Position numbers and translations under genes: made by a program. This document shows positions 46,610-57,072 of a DNA stretch of 64,000 nt, piece by piece; position 1 is the first letter of the stretch; every line of letters begins with the position of its first letter. Under the pieces are notes generated by a model. The model was not told the DNA's origin. It saw nothing but the letters and a program-made list of their open reading frames with translations, and searched no databases. Source of the DNA: Listeria seeligeri serovar 1/2b str. SLCC3954 (GTDB taxonomy: Bacteria > Bacillota > Bacilli > Lactobacillales > Listeriaceae); assembly GCF_000027145.1 (NCBI RefSeq), contig NC_013891.1, positions 1,178,001-1,242,000 of the forward strand, written 5' to 3'.

Positions 46610-49065
46610 GTAATCCAGAACAACATATCCAAGACTTAGCGCTTGAAGAAGTTATGGGCGATCGTTTTGGTAGATATAGTAAATATATTATTCAAGAACG
46701 GGCACTTCCTGATGTTCGTGATGGACTTAAACCCGTACAACGCCGGATTTTATTTGCCATGAATGTGGAAGGCAATACTTCCGAAAAAGGTTTCCGAAAA
46801 TCTGCTAAAACAGTCGGAAATGTTATCGGTAACTATCATCCACATGGTGACTCTTCTGTTTATGAAGCCATGGTACGTATGAGTCAAGACTGGAAAGTAC
46901 GAAACATGCTGATTGAAATGCACGGGAATAATGGTAGTGTAGACGGTGATCCGCCCGCTGCGATGCGTTATACTGAAGCACGTTTATCCCCAATTTCAGC
47001 AGAGTTGTTACGTGATATCGAAAAAGAAACTGTCGATTTTATCCCAAACTTTGATGATACTTCCAGTGAGCCAACCGTTTTACCAGCGCGTTTTCCTAAC
47101 CTATTAGTCAATGGATCAACTGGTATTTCTGCGGGTTACGCCACAGATATCCCACCACACAATTTGACTGAAATTATCGAAGCAGTAATTAAACGCTTAG
47201 ATAAACCACTTTCAACAACGGAAGAAATTATGAAAATTGTCAAAGGACCCGATTTTCCAACAGGCGGAATTATTCAAGGGATTGATGGTATTCGTAAAGC
47301 TTATGAAACTGGTAAAGGGCGCGTGGTTGTAAGATCTAAAACCGAAATTGAAGATATTCGTGGTGGTAGAAAACAAATTACGATTCATGAAATTCCTTAT
47401 GAAGTGAATAAAGCTAATTTAGTGAAACGCATGGATGAGCTTCGTATTGAGAAGAAAATTGAAGGCATTTCAGAAGTGCGCGATGAAACAGACCGCACTG
47501 GACTTCGCATTGCTGTTGAATTAAAGAAAGATGCCAATGCAGAAGGCGTACTGAACTACTTGTTTAAAAATACAGATTTACAAGTCAGCTATAATTTCAA
47601 TATGGTTGCTATTCATAATAAACGTCCAGAATTAATGGGTATCATCCCGATGTTGGATGCCTATATTGAACACCAAAAAGAAATTATTACGAAGCGTTCT
47701 GAACATGATATTCGAAAAGCACGCGCTCGTCAACATATTTTAGAAGGGTTAATCAAAGCTTTGTCCATATTGGATGAAGTAATTAAATTAATTCGTGGTT
47801 CGAAAGATAAACGTGACGCTAAATTAAATTTACAAACAACATATGATTTCAGTGAAAAACAAGCAGAAGCAATCGTTTCGTTACAACTTTACCGTTTAAC
47901 AAATACAGATATTCATGAACTTCAAAGTGAAGCGAAATCACTTGCTGAACAAATTAGCGTACTTGAAAAAATCTTAGGTGATGAAGCGGAACTAGTTGCT
48001 GTTTTAAAAGCGGAGTTAAGCGAAATTAAGAAAAAATACAAGACGCCTCGTCGCACAGAAGTTCAAGCGGAAATCACAGAAATTAAAATTGATACTGAAG
48101 TTCTAGTTGCTAATGAAGATGTCATCGTTTCTGTGACTAAAGAAGGTTATGTGAAACGTACAAGTCAGCGTTCTTATGCAGCTTCAAATGGTAAAGAATT
48201 GGCAATGAAAGAAGCCGACCATGCTATCTTTATTAAGAAAATGAACTCGCTTGAAACCTTGCTATTGTTCACAAGCAAAGGGAACTTCATTTATCGACCT
48301 GTGCATGAATTACCAGACATACGCTGGAAAAACTTGGGCGACCATGTTAGCCACTTGGCAAGCGATTTATCAGCCGGCGAAGAAATACGTTCAGTCATTG
48401 ATATCCAAACATTTACCGAAGAAAAACGCTTTTTATTTGTTACGAAAAATGGGATGACGAAACAGTCCTTGATAACAAATTATAAACCGCAGCGTTATTC
48501 GAAGTCGATGATGGGAATCAAGCTAAAAGATGATGATGAACTTTTAAGCGTGCATTTAATTGATGGCACAGAGGATATTTTCCTTGCAACGAAAAACGGC
48601 TATGGTCTGCGTTATCCAATTGCGGAGATTCCAGAATCAGGTGCTAGAACTGCTGGTGTGAAAGCAATTAACTTAAAACAAGATGATACAGTTATTGGCG
48701 GGGTGGTACTTACACCGAATGATAATAGACACATCCTTCTCGCTACACAGCGCGGTTCACTGAAACAAATGAAAGCAAGTGAATTCGAACCAATTTCACG
48801 AGCTAAACGTGGCTTACTTATGTTGCGAGAATTGAAAAATAATCCACATCGCTTTATTGGTATAACACTTGCTGATAATAAAGATCATTTATTTATTGAA
48901 ACAAAAACCGAACAAATTGTAGAAGTTGATGTTGCTAATCTTCGGGTAACCGACCGCTATTCTAATGGTTCCTTTGTATTAGATGAAACGATGGAAGGCG
49001 AACCTATCTCTATTTGGCTAGACATACCTGAGATTAAAGATACAACTGATTCAAAAGATGAGTAA
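46606..49065 (+). CDS. parC: Topoisomerase IV subunit A
   Basis: An 819-residue subunit with TTG start behind GAGGAGG. Breakage-reunion domain with the catalytic Tyr in AMRYTEARL. C-terminal beta-propeller repeats. The quinolone-resistance region reads HPHGDSSVYEA (Ser wild-type-like). It overlaps parE. Confidence 0.94.
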   Translation: MSNPEQHIQDLALEEVMGDRFGRYSKYIIQERALPDVRDGLKPVQRRILFAMNVEGNTSEKGFRKSAKTVGNVIGNYHPHGDSSVYEAMVRMSQDWKVRNMLIEMHGNNGSVDGDPPAAMRYTEARLSPISAELLRDIEKETVDFIPNFDDTSSEPTVLPARFPNLLVNGSTGISAGYATDIPPHNLTEIIEAVIKRLDKPLSTTEEIMKIVKGPDFPTGGIIQGIDGIRKAYETGKGRVVVRSKTEIEDIRGGRKQITIHEIPYEVNKANLVKRMDELRIEKKIEGISEVRDETDRTGLRIAVELKKDANAEGVLNYLFKNTDLQVSYNFNMVAIHNKRPELMGIIPMLDAYIEHQKEIITKRSEHDIRKARARQHILEGLIKALSILDEVIKLIRGSKDKRDAKLNLQTTYDFSEKQAEAIVSLQLYRLTNTDIHELQSEAKSLAEQISVLEKILGDEAELVAVLKAELSEIKKKYKTPRRTEVQAEITEIKIDTEVLVANEDVIVSVTKEGYVKRTSQRSYAASNGKELAMKEADHAIFIKKMNSLETLLLFTSKGNFIYRPVHELPDIRWKNLGDHVSHLASDLSAGEEIRSVIDIQTFTEEKRFLFVTKNGMTKQSLITNYKPQRYSKSMMGIKLKDDDELLSVHLIDGTEDIFLATKNGYGLRYPIAEIPESGARTAGVKAINLKQDDTVIGGVVLTPNDNRHILLATQRGSLKQMKASEFEPISRAKRGLLMLRELKNNPHRFIGITLADNKDHLFIETKTEQIVEVDVANLRVTDRYSNGSFVLDETMEGEPISIWLDIPEIKDTTDSKDE

Positions 49066-49069
49066 AAAA

Positions 49070-49101
49070 AGAATCTTTGCTTAGAAAATAGGCAAAGATT
49101 C
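49070..49101 (+). terminator. parC terminator
   Basis: AGAATCTTTGC pairs with GCAAAGATTCT. Confidence 0.8.
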
Positions 49102-49145
49102 TCATTTTTGATATAATTGCTAGAAATAAGAGGAGGGGAATTTAA

Positions 49146-49613
49146 TTGGCAGAAAAAATGAACGTAGAAAGTTTTAATTTAGACCATACAAAGGTTAAAG
49201 CGCCTTTTGTAAGACTAGCAGGAACAAAAGTAGGAGCAAACGGCGATGAAATTTATAAGTATGATGTTCGTTTTAAACAACCAAACAAAGAACATATGGA
49301 AATGCCAGCACTCCATTCTTTGGAACATTTAATGGCGGAACTTGCTAGAAATCATACAGACAAGTTAGTAGATATAAGTCCAATGGGATGCCAAACTGGT
49401 TTTTATGTTTCATTTATAAACCATACTGATTATGATGATGCGCTAGAAATCCTAGCTACTACATTAACAGACGTATTAGCAGCGACTGAAGTACCAGCTT
49501 GTAATGAGATGCAATGTGGTTGGGCTGCGAGTCATAGTTTAGAAGGCGCCCAGTCTCTTGCAGCGGAATTCTTGGGAAAAAGAGATGAATGGAAAAACGT
49601 ATTTGGCGAATAA
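49146..49613 (+). CDS. luxS: S-ribosylhomocysteine lyase (AI-2 synthesis)
   Basis: A 155-residue enzyme with HSLEH (His57, Glu60, His61) plus a C-terminal metal ligand Cys124 in MQCGW. It converts S-ribosylhomocysteine to homocysteine and DPD, the AI-2 precursor. TTG start after GAGGGG. Monocistronic. Confidence 0.95.
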   Translation: MAEKMNVESFNLDHTKVKAPFVRLAGTKVGANGDEIYKYDVRFKQPNKEHMEMPALHSLEHLMAELARNHTDKLVDISPMGCQTGFYVSFINHTDYDDALEILATTLTDVLAATEVPACNEMQCGWAASHSLEGAQSLAAEFLGKRDEWKNVFGE

Positions 49614-49639
49614 TAGATTAAAACCTATGTCGATTGTAA

Positions 49640-49680
49640 AAATAAGCATCCGCCCATTAAAAGGGCGAATGCTTATTTTT
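49640..49680. terminator. Bidirectional terminator
   Basis: AATAAGCATCCGCCC pairs with GGGCGAATGCTTATT; it also covers the oatA 3' end. Confidence 0.9.
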
Positions 49681-51538
49681 TCATTGCATTTGTAAGTAGT
49701 GTTACGTATGCTTCAGAACCGCTTTTAGTTAAATGAACGCCATCTTCAGCAAAGTATTGAGGGTTATTTACTGCTTGGGAGTACCAATCAATAACCGTCA
49801 CATTGGACCTGTCTGCTGCATTAGCGATACTTTTGTTTACTTCTGCTTCCCAACCTCTAGGGACTTTTGTATTAACTAAGTAAATAGATGCATTATCAAA
49901 TTGGTCTAACAAAGTATCTAATTGTGATTCCGTAAATGGCCCGTTAGTCCCAAGTTCAATAATTACAGCGCTATTCGAGGTATTGAATTTCTTATAACCA
50001 GTCGCAGTAGTTATTGCATCTCTTAATTGTCTACCTACTAGACCGTCGATAGTAATATTCGGAACAGCTTCTTTAAGATAGGGTTCGATATCAAGCATTA
50101 GCGAATCACCAATTGCTAATGTTTGTGTATAAGTAATTTCGCCAGCAGCGGGAACTGGTTTACTTTTTCCAGTTTTTGGTTTTTCTTTTGGTTTCGTTGT
50201 TTCGGCCTTCTTGTTAGTATCTTTATCTTTGTCTTCCGTCTCTTTTTTAGGAGGTGACTTGTCCTTGTCAGAAGTAGAAGTTTTAACTGATGTTGGCTGT
50301 TTCTCTGCATTTGAATTAACAGGAAGAATATTTGTCATTCCAAGTGAAAATAATGCTAACAGAGTAGCAAGAGCTGCAATCCCAAGCCACTTTCCAACAG
50401 GTTTGTTTTTCCAAACGAAATAGTTTTTATCTTTGAAACTCTTGAAGTAATTGATAAAACCATTTTTTCGAATTGGTGTTTCAACAAATCGGAAAGATAA
50501 TTCTGCGATAATAAAAGTGGCAGCAACTTGCAAAATAGCACGCCAGATATTTGGTTGACCAACTTCAAAAACTGGTGTTGTTAGGGTGATAATCGGATAA
50601 TGCCATAAATATATACCATAAGAACGAGTTCCAATCCATCTAAGTGGTTTAAAACTGAAAATTTTACTTAAGTACGAAGCTGGATGTGAAATTGTAGCAA
50701 TCATGGTCACGCCAATAATAGCTACAAATAATAAACCGCCACGATATAAAAATGGTTGGTATTCACTTACGAAGGCTGTAAATACAAAGAAAAGTAAAAT
50801 ACTAATCGTTCCCGCAATATTTAAGGCGGCTTTACTTCTTTTAGGAACAACAGGGCTTAGCCGATTAAACGGCCATACGAATGCAAGCGCACAACCTGCA
50901 AGTAAATCGAATGCCCGAGTATCAGTACCATAATAAACGCGACTAGGATCGGTTCCTGGATCATACAGAATCGTCATCCAAATAGCAGAAAGAAGCCCTA
51001 GCCCAATGACAATTTTTAAAAGTAACTTTGGATTTTTGACCCAACGCAAAAATGCGAATAAAAAGACTGGCCAAATCATATAAAATTGTTCTTCAATTGC
51101 AAGCGACCATAAATTTTTAAGTGGTGAAGGCATTCCAAATGAATCGAAATAAGAAACATTGTGGAAAATAAACCACCAATTACTTACATAAAAGAAAGAA
51201 GCAATTGCGTCCCCACGTAGGTTTTTTAAGATTTCAGGATGAAACAAAACAGCAAAGATGACTACAACTACAATCATTATATATACAGCTGGAATAAGTC
51301 GTCTGAATCGTCTAAGCCAAAATTGTTTTAATTGCAAAGTCTGTGTTTTTTCCCATTGTGTTAATAAAATATTAGTAATTAAGTAACCAGATAATACGAA
51401 AAATATGTCGACTCCGATGAATCCGCCCTTTGCCCAACTAAAATTTAAGTGATAGGCAATAACTGCAATAACAGCAAGCGCTCGAAGTCCATCAATACTC
51501 GGAACATATTTTCTACTGTAGCGAGTAGTTCTTTTCAA
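49673..51538 (-). CDS. oatA: Peptidoglycan O-acetyltransferase, OatA-type
   Basis: A 621-residue protein. The N-terminal acyltransferase-3 membrane domain (~390 residues, ~10 TM, starting VPSIDGLRALAVIAVIAYH) is followed by an extracellular linker of K/T/P repeats (~400-450) and a SGNH hydrolase-like domain (LAIGDSLMLD, GTNG, DGVHLT). It O-acetylates MurNAc and so blocks lysozyme. It corresponds by position to the known Listeria oatA next to luxS and the glpD region. Confidence 0.85.
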   Translation of the reverse strand: MKRTTRYSRKYVPSIDGLRALAVIAVIAYHLNFSWAKGGFIGVDIFFVLSGYLITNILLTQWEKTQTLQLKQFWLRRFRRLIPAVYIMIVVVVIFAVLFHPEILKNLRGDAIASFFYVSNWWFIFHNVSYFDSFGMPSPLKNLWSLAIEEQFYMIWPVFLFAFLRWVKNPKLLLKIVIGLGLLSAIWMTILYDPGTDPSRVYYGTDTRAFDLLAGCALAFVWPFNRLSPVVPKRSKAALNIAGTISILLFFVFTAFVSEYQPFLYRGGLLFVAIIGVTMIATISHPASYLSKIFSFKPLRWIGTRSYGIYLWHYPIITLTTPVFEVGQPNIWRAILQVAATFIIAELSFRFVETPIRKNGFINYFKSFKDKNYFVWKNKPVGKWLGIAALATLLALFSLGMTNILPVNSNAEKQPTSVKTSTSDKDKSPPKKETEDKDKDTNKKAETTKPKEKPKTGKSKPVPAAGEITYTQTLAIGDSLMLDIEPYLKEAVPNITIDGLVGRQLRDAITTATGYKKFNTSNSAVIIELGTNGPFTESQLDTLLDQFDNASIYLVNTKVPRGWEAEVNKSIANAADRSNVTVIDWYSQAVNNPQYFAEDGVHLTKSGSEAYVTLLTNAMKK

Positions 51539-51747
51539 AATAACATCTCCTAATTGTGATAAATAACCTTGTGTCTATTGCAGACAGAGATAAACCGAGC
51601 CTTCTATATTTAGCTCCATACTATAATAACATAGATAAATCAAGAAGTAAGTTAAAAAGATAGTTTTATTTAGCAATTTTAATAATTTGAGTATATTGGC
51701 TTATTTTTGTTATAGTGAAAATAAGTAAATAGTTTGGAGGGAGCAAA

Positions 51748-52443
51748 ATGACAGAAATTTTTGCCCATCGAGGTAGTAGTGGAACCCATCCTGAGAATTC
51801 ATTACCAGCAATGAAAGAAGCGATAATTTCGGGTGCAGATGGAATCGAATTAGACATTCATTTGATTAAAACAGGTGATTTAGTAGTAATGCATGATGAG
51901 AAAGTGGATCGTACGACAAATGGCACGGGATTTGTAAAAGATTATACTCTTTCTGAGCTAAAAAAATTAGAAATTGGAAAACATTTTTTTCGCAAAACGA
52001 GAGTTCCCACTTTAGAAGAAGTTTTTAAATTAGTTAGTGGTTCAGGGGTTGTGCTTAATATTGAATTAAAAACCGATATCTTTGAATATGAAGGAATTGA
52101 ACAGAAAGTAATTGATTTAGTAAAGGCATATCCCAATGTTAAAGTAATGTACTCTTCGTTCAACCCAGCGACATTAGTGCGTTTGCGCCAGATTGATAGT
52201 GAGGCAAAACTAGCGCTAATTACTCATGACAATTTGGACGCCGTTTTAGACTTGCATAAACAGATTCAACTGGATGCCGTTCACCCACCAATAAAGGCAA
52301 AAGACAATCCAGTATTAAAACAAATCCCAGCACGCTATTGGACAGTAAACAAAGATAACGACATAGAATTTTTTTATGCTACCAATGCTAAAGGAATAAT
52401 GACAGATTTTCCCAAAAAAGCAGTATCATTACGAAACAACTAA
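51748..52443 (+). CDS. Glycerophosphodiester phosphodiesterase (GDPD family)
   Basis: A 231-residue TIM-barrel enzyme with HRGSSGTHPENSL, GIELDIHLIKTGDLVVMHD (catalytic Glu/Asp/His) and IELKTD. It releases sn-glycerol-3-phosphate from phospholipid head groups. No signal peptide was seen, so it is cytoplasmic. The adjacent glpD oxidises its product, so the two cooperate. GGAGGGAG precedes the ATG. Confidence 0.85.
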   Translation: MTEIFAHRGSSGTHPENSLPAMKEAIISGADGIELDIHLIKTGDLVVMHDEKVDRTTNGTGFVKDYTLSELKKLEIGKHFFRKTRVPTLEEVFKLVSGSGVVLNIELKTDIFEYEGIEQKVIDLVKAYPNVKVMYSSFNPATLVRLRQIDSEAKLALITHDNLDAVLDLHKQIQLDAVHPPIKAKDNPVLKQIPARYWTVNKDNDIEFFYATNAKGIMTDFPKKAVSLRNN

Positions 52444-52454
52444 TAAGGTAATGA

Positions 52455-52492
52455 GCAAAACGCTTTCATTCTAAATACTTAAAAGCTATAAT
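52455..52492 (+). promoter_or_regulatory. glpD promoter with cre-like site
   Basis: TTTCAT (52464-52469), 17 bp, TATAAT (52487-52492). GCAAAACGCTTTCA (52455-52468) fits the CcpA cre consensus except for its first two bases and overlaps the -35, predicting catabolite repression. Confidence 0.65.
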
Positions 52493-52529
52493 GATAGCAA
52501 GTTAATAAATATTATTGTCTGAGATACGG

Positions 52530-52577
52530 AGAGACTGCAAAAAGGCGAGCGCAATCGTCTTAATTTGCAGTCTCTTT
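52530..52577 (+). promoter_or_regulatory. glpD leader terminator (GlpP-type antitermination site)
   Basis: AGAGACTGCAAA pairs with TTTGCAGTCTCT, followed by a T run, inside the 5' UTR of glpD. A terminator before the gene is how B. subtilis GlpP controls glpD in response to glycerol-3-P. The GlpP gene is not in this window. Confidence 0.75.
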
Positions 52578-52677
52578 TTGTTTTTTTATGCTTATCAAGT
52601 TTCAGTTAGAATGAAAAGTGGAAAAGTCACAAGAAGGCATAATGCAGATGGTAAACAATTTGAAGGGGGCAGTCAAA

Positions 52678-54351
52678 ATGGTACAATTATTTTCAACATT
52701 TGATCGAGAAACAATAGAAAGAAATCTTCAAGAAGAAAAATTTGATTTGGTCATAGTTGGTGGCGGGATAACTGGCGCTGGAATAGCACTTGACGCAACA
52801 ACAAGAGGCATGAGTGTAGCGCTTGTTGAAATGGGTGACTTTGCTAGTGGTACATCCAGTCGTTCAACGAAATTAGTTCATGGTGGCTTACGTTATTTAC
52901 AACAATTTGAAATAAAAGAAGTTGCTGACTTAGGGAAAGAGCGGGCAATTGTATATGAAAATGGACCGCACGTAACAACCCCTGAGTGGATGATGCTCCC
53001 ATTCCATAAAGGTGGGAACATGGGTAAAACAACAGCTTCATTCGGAATTCGCTTATATGATTATTTAGCCGGTGTAAAGAAAAATGAACGCCGCAAAATT
53101 TTAAACGCCAAAGAAACCTTAGCCAAAAATCCATTTGTCAAAAAAGATGGGCTAAAAGGTTCCGGTTACTATGTCGAGTATCGAACTGATGATGCCCGTT
53201 TGACTATCGAAGTAATCAAAAAAGCAGTAGAACTTGGTGCTAACGCGATTAATTATACAAAAGCAGAACACTTTTTATATGAAAATAAGCAAGTAGTTGG
53301 TGTTACAGTAACTGACCGTTTATCTGGTAAAGCATATGATATCAAAGGTCATCGCGTTATCAACGCAGCAGGCCCGTGGGTAGATAAAGTAAGAAAATTA
53401 GATTATGCAACTAACAATAAACATTTACGCTTAACTAAAGGAATCCATTTAGTTATTGATAAACAAAAATTCCCAATGGAGCAAGCAGTTTATTTTGATA
53501 CTCCTGATGGTCGAATGGTCTTTGCAATCCCGCGCGATAAAAAAGTATACGTGGGTACAACGGATACGGTATATGATGAAGCAGTAATCAATCCAAAAGC
53601 CTTAGAATCAGACCATAATTATGTAATCAAAGCGATTAACTATATGTTCCCAGATGTTCATATTACCGAAAAAGATATTGAATCGAGTTGGGCTGGAGTT
53701 CGCCCGCTAATTTATGAAGAAGGAAAAGACCCTTCCGAAATTTCCCGGAAAGATGAAGTCTGGTTTTCTGAAAGTGGTTTGATTACGATGGCTGGCGGTA
53801 AATTGACTGGTTACCGTAAAATGGCAGAAAAATTATTGGATGACGTCTCCAAAACTCTAGCCAAAGAAACAGGCAAGAAATATAAACCAGTTCAAACCAA
53901 ACATTTACCAATTTCCGGTGGCGATATCGGTGGCTCGGAACATTTAGAAGAATTCCTTTCGAAAAAAGCAAAAGAAGGTAATAATCGTTTCGGTTGGACA
54001 CTAGAAGAAGGGCGCGAAATTGCTAAAAGATTTGGTAGTAACATCGATCAATTATTCACTTATGCGCAAGAACATAAAGATACGAATGAAACCACTTTAC
54101 CTAATAGCTTATACGCTGAATTACGCTATTCAATCCAACATGAAGCTGTAACAACTCCGATAGATTTCTTACTTCGTCGTACGGGTTATCTACTATTTGA
54201 TATGCCGTACTTACTGGAATGGAAAGATGCAGTTGTTGATGAAATGGCTAAACAATTCCACTGGAGTGAAGATACGAAACAAACGTATATTGATGAATTA
54301 AATATTCAAATAAACGACGCTAGAGAACCGGCAGATTGGCATGACAGATAA
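52678..54351 (+). CDS. glpD: Aerobic glycerol-3-phosphate dehydrogenase
   Basis: A 557-residue FAD flavoprotein. FAD-binding [19 protein letters not shown], then [15 protein letters not shown] and the C-terminal extension ending WHDR. It oxidises G3P to DHAP at the membrane. Start 52678 follows GAAGGGGG; the longer frame from 52618 overlaps leader sequence. Confidence 0.92.
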   Translation: MVQLFSTFDRETIERNLQEEKFDLVIVGGGITGAGIALDATTRGMSVALVEMGDFASGTSSRSTKLVHGGLRYLQQFEIKEVADLGKERAIVYENGPHVTTPEWMMLPFHKGGNMGKTTASFGIRLYDYLAGVKKNERRKILNAKETLAKNPFVKKDGLKGSGYYVEYRTDDARLTIEVIKKAVELGANAINYTKAEHFLYENKQVVGVTVTDRLSGKAYDIKGHRVINAAGPWVDKVRKLDYATNNKHLRLTKGIHLVIDKQKFPMEQAVYFDTPDGRMVFAIPRDKKVYVGTTDTVYDEAVINPKALESDHNYVIKAINYMFPDVHITEKDIESSWAGVRPLIYEEGKDPSEISRKDEVWFSESGLITMAGGKLTGYRKMAEKLLDDVSKTLAKETGKKYKPVQTKHLPISGGDIGGSEHLEEFLSKKAKEGNNRFGWTLEEGREIAKRFGSNIDQLFTYAQEHKDTNETTLPNSLYAELRYSIQHEAVTTPIDFLLRRTGYLLFDMPYLLEWKDAVVDEMAKQFHWSEDTKQTYIDELNIQINDAREPADWHDR

Positions 54352-54363
54352 ATAAAATTTAGG

Positions 54364-54400
54364 AAAAACGCATTTCTTTAAAAGATTTGCGTTTTTTTTA
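54364..54400 (+). terminator. glpD terminator
   Basis: AAAACGCA-TCTT pairs with AAGA-TGCGTTTT, then T7. Confidence 0.8.
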
Positions 54401-54476
54401 TAAAAAACACATTTTCGCTATTCTCAAGATAACTTTTTCATGGTACATTGATTACAGGTGAAAAGGAGGTTTTTTT

Positions 54477-55394
54477 TTGAGCAGTATTCCTGTCATCGTC
54501 ATCGTTGGTCCAACAGCTGTAGGGAAAACAAGTCTAAGCATCGAACTAGCAAAGAAATTTGATGGTGAAATAATTAGCGGGGACTCCATGCAGGTGTACC
54601 GTGGTTTAGATATTGGAACGGCAAAAATCACAACTGAAGAAATGGATGGTATTACACACTATTTAATTGATGTGACTGAAGCGGCAGAACCTTTTACTGC
54701 TGCGAAATTCCAAACAGAAACAAGGCTACTACTGGAGTCAATACATAACCGAGGAAAGTTACCAATTATCGTTGGAGGAACAGGGCTTTACATCCAATCT
54801 GTTTTTTATGATTATGATTTTGGTAAGTCTGGTGAGGATAAAGTTTACCGAGCGGAATTAGATCAATTAGATAATGATACTTTATGGCAAATGTTAAATC
54901 AACTTGATCCGAAGAGTGCCACGCTAATTCATGAAAATAACAAACGCCGTGTCATTAGAGCTTTAGAGGTTATACATTTAACTGGAAAACCTTTTTCAGA
55001 ATATCAAGTTCATAACGAACCAAATAATCGCTATAAACCGCTTTTTTTAGGTTTGGATTTAACAAGAGAAGTACTTTACGAGCGAATAAATGACCGAGTA
55101 AATCAAATGTTTGAGCACGGTTTAGTTGAAGAAGCAAAAATATTATACGACCAAAAATTAACTGATGTTCCAGCAATTCAGGGCATTGGTTACAAAGAAT
55201 TATTTGCTTATTTTGAAGGGAATAGTTCCTTAGATGAAGCGAAAGAATTAATACAGAAAAATTCGCGGCATTTTGCGAAAAGACAGTTAACGTGGTTTAG
55301 AAATCGAATGGATATCAACTGGATTCAAGCCGGTACTAATACGACACTAGCCGTAGCAATGGAAAAAGTTACCGAGTTTTTGGCCACTAAATAG
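54477..55394 (+). CDS. miaA: tRNA dimethylallyltransferase
   Basis: A 305-residue enzyme with P-loop [25 protein letters not shown] and VGGTGLYI. It adds the isopentenyl group to A37 of tRNAs. TTG start after AGGAGG. Followed by hfq, as in B. subtilis. Confidence 0.92.
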   Translation: MSSIPVIVIVGPTAVGKTSLSIELAKKFDGEIISGDSMQVYRGLDIGTAKITTEEMDGITHYLIDVTEAAEPFTAAKFQTETRLLLESIHNRGKLPIIVGGTGLYIQSVFYDYDFGKSGEDKVYRAELDQLDNDTLWQMLNQLDPKSATLIHENNKRRVIRALEVIHLTGKPFSEYQVHNEPNNRYKPLFLGLDLTREVLYERINDRVNQMFEHGLVEEAKILYDQKLTDVPAIQGIGYKELFAYFEGNSSLDEAKELIQKNSRHFAKRQLTWFRNRMDINWIQAGTNTTLAVAMEKVTEFLATK

Positions 55395-55508
55395 TATTTT
55401 CTGTTTGGTAACAAGTAATAAAGGGTATTTGAAATTAGCCAACCAATAAATATACTTGGGTTTTGGAAAATTTTTTAGTATAAGATATAGAGAATGGAGA
55501 GGGAAATT

Positions 55509-55742
55509 ATGAAACAAGGTGGACAAGGATTACAGGATTACTACTTAAATCAATTACGTAAGGAAAAAATTCTTGCAACAGTATTTTTAACAAACGGTTT
55601 TCAGTTAAGAGGACGTGTTGTAAGTTTTGACAATTTTACGGTGTTACTTGATGTCGAAGGGAAACAACAACTTGTATTTAAACACGCAATTTCAACTTTC
55701 TCCCCGCAGAAGAATGTAGCTTTAAATCCTGATGCGGAATAA
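55509..55742 (+). CDS. hfq: RNA chaperone Hfq
   Basis: A 77-residue Sm-like protein: [32 protein letters not shown] (Sm1) and FKHAISTF (Sm2). ATG 55509 follows GGAGAGG. It forms a hexamer that binds sRNA and mRNA, and in Listeria it is known to support stress tolerance. Confidence 0.96.
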   Translation: MKQGGQGLQDYYLNQLRKEKILATVFLTNGFQLRGRVVSFDNFTVLLDVEGKQQLVFKHAISTFSPQKNVALNPDAE

Positions 55743-55756
55743 GCAATTTATTTAAA

Positions 55757-55800
55757 AGGCAGGAAACTCGTTTTGCGATGTTTCATGTCTTTTTTTTATG
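55757..55800 (+). terminator. hfq terminator
   Basis: An imperfect stem of AGGCAGGAAAC with GTTTCATGTCT is followed by T7. Confidence 0.6.
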
Positions 55801-55848
55801 TTCAAAATATGCTACGATTAGTTTTGTCTGAAAAAGGGAGAAATGCAT

Positions 55849-57072
55849 GTGGAACGTGAAAAAATAATTTTAGTAGGCGTCTTTTTGCCAAATAGAATAG
55901 AAGAAGCTTTTTGGAATTCGATGAGCGAACTTCGCAGTCTAGCTAAAACTGCAAATGGAGAAGTGGTCGATGAACTCATTCAAAAACTAGAAAGAGTTAA
56001 TCAAGCTTCTTTTATAGGTTCGGGTAAGTTATTAGAACTTACCGAATTAGCAGAAATGCATGAGGCAGATGTTATCATTTTTAATAGTGAACTTAGTGCT
56101 ACCCAAGTGCGTAATATATCCAGAGCAGTTGACGCACGTATTATTGACCGTACACAATTAATATTAGATATCTTTGCGATGCGAGCGAAATCCAAAGAAG
56201 GAAAACTACAAGTAGCCTACGCACAATACAAATATTTATTGCCAAGATTAAGCGGACAAGGGGTATTGCTTTCAAAACTTGGAGGCGGGATTGGTTCCAG
56301 AGGTCCTGGTGAAACAAAACTCGAAATGGATAAACGCCACATCCGTGAAAAAATGCATGATATAAAAGCGCAATTAACCCATGTAGAACAGCATAGAAAA
56401 AGAATTATTGATCGACGGAACGGGCAATCCGTATTTCGTTTTGGGTTGATTGGTTATACAAATGCTGGAAAATCAACCATTTTTAACCGACTTACTAATG
56501 AAACAACTTTAGAAGAAGATAAGTTATTTGCGACACTTGACCCGACTACGCGAAAAATCAGGTTTTCCGGTGGTTTTCAAGCACTTTTAACGGATACTGT
56601 CGGGTTTATTCAAGATTTACCAACCACGCTGATAGCTGCGTTTCGTTCCACATTAGAAGAAACCGCTAATGTGGATGTTTTAATTCATGTTGTAGATGCT
56701 TCTGACTTGGATTATTTGCAACACGAAACAACTGTGCTAGCTTTACTAGAAGAGCTAGAAATGAACCATATTCCGATATTGACTGTCTATAATAAGATGG
56801 ATCAAGTAGCAGAGAATTTTATTCCAGATCGACCAGAACACATACTCATTTCTGCTTTGAATGAAAAAGCACCAAGCATTATAAAGCAACGAATGATTGA
56901 GCTAATCGAAAAAAATTGGTCTTTCTTTACAAAAGAACTTTCTGAAGCAAGTGGTAAAGAACTAGCGCAAATCAAACAGCATGCTTGGATCACTAAATTA
57001 GAATATCTTGAAAACAAACAAGTTTATTTAGTGGAAGGATACCAGCCAAGAAAGGAGTCAACTAATGATTGA
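55849..57072 (+). CDS. hflX: GTPase HflX
   Basis: A ~407-residue GTPase. The N-terminal HflX domain (SFIGSGKLLEL, FNSELSATQVRN, DRTQLILDIF) is followed by a coiled coil and the G domain (IGYTNAGKST, DTVGF, NKMD). It splits or rescues ribosomes. GTG 55849 is 8 nt after GGGAG; ATG 55843 is 2 nt away, so GTG is preferred. Confidence 0.88.
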   Translation: MEREKIILVGVFLPNRIEEAFWNSMSELRSLAKTANGEVVDELIQKLERVNQASFIGSGKLLELTELAEMHEADVIIFNSELSATQVRNISRAVDARIIDRTQLILDIFAMRAKSKEGKLQVAYAQYKYLLPRLSGQGVLLSKLGGGIGSRGPGETKLEMDKRHIREKMHDIKAQLTHVEQHRKRIIDRRNGQSVFRFGLIGYTNAGKSTIFNRLTNETTLEEDKLFATLDPTTRKIRFSGGFQALLTDTVGFIQDLPTTLIAAFRSTLEETANVDVLIHVVDASDLDYLQHETTVLALLEELEMNHIPILTVYNKMDQVAENFIPDRPEHILISALNEKAPSIIKQRMIELIEKNWSFFTKELSEASGKELAQIKQHAWITKLEYLENKQVYLVEGYQPRKESTND

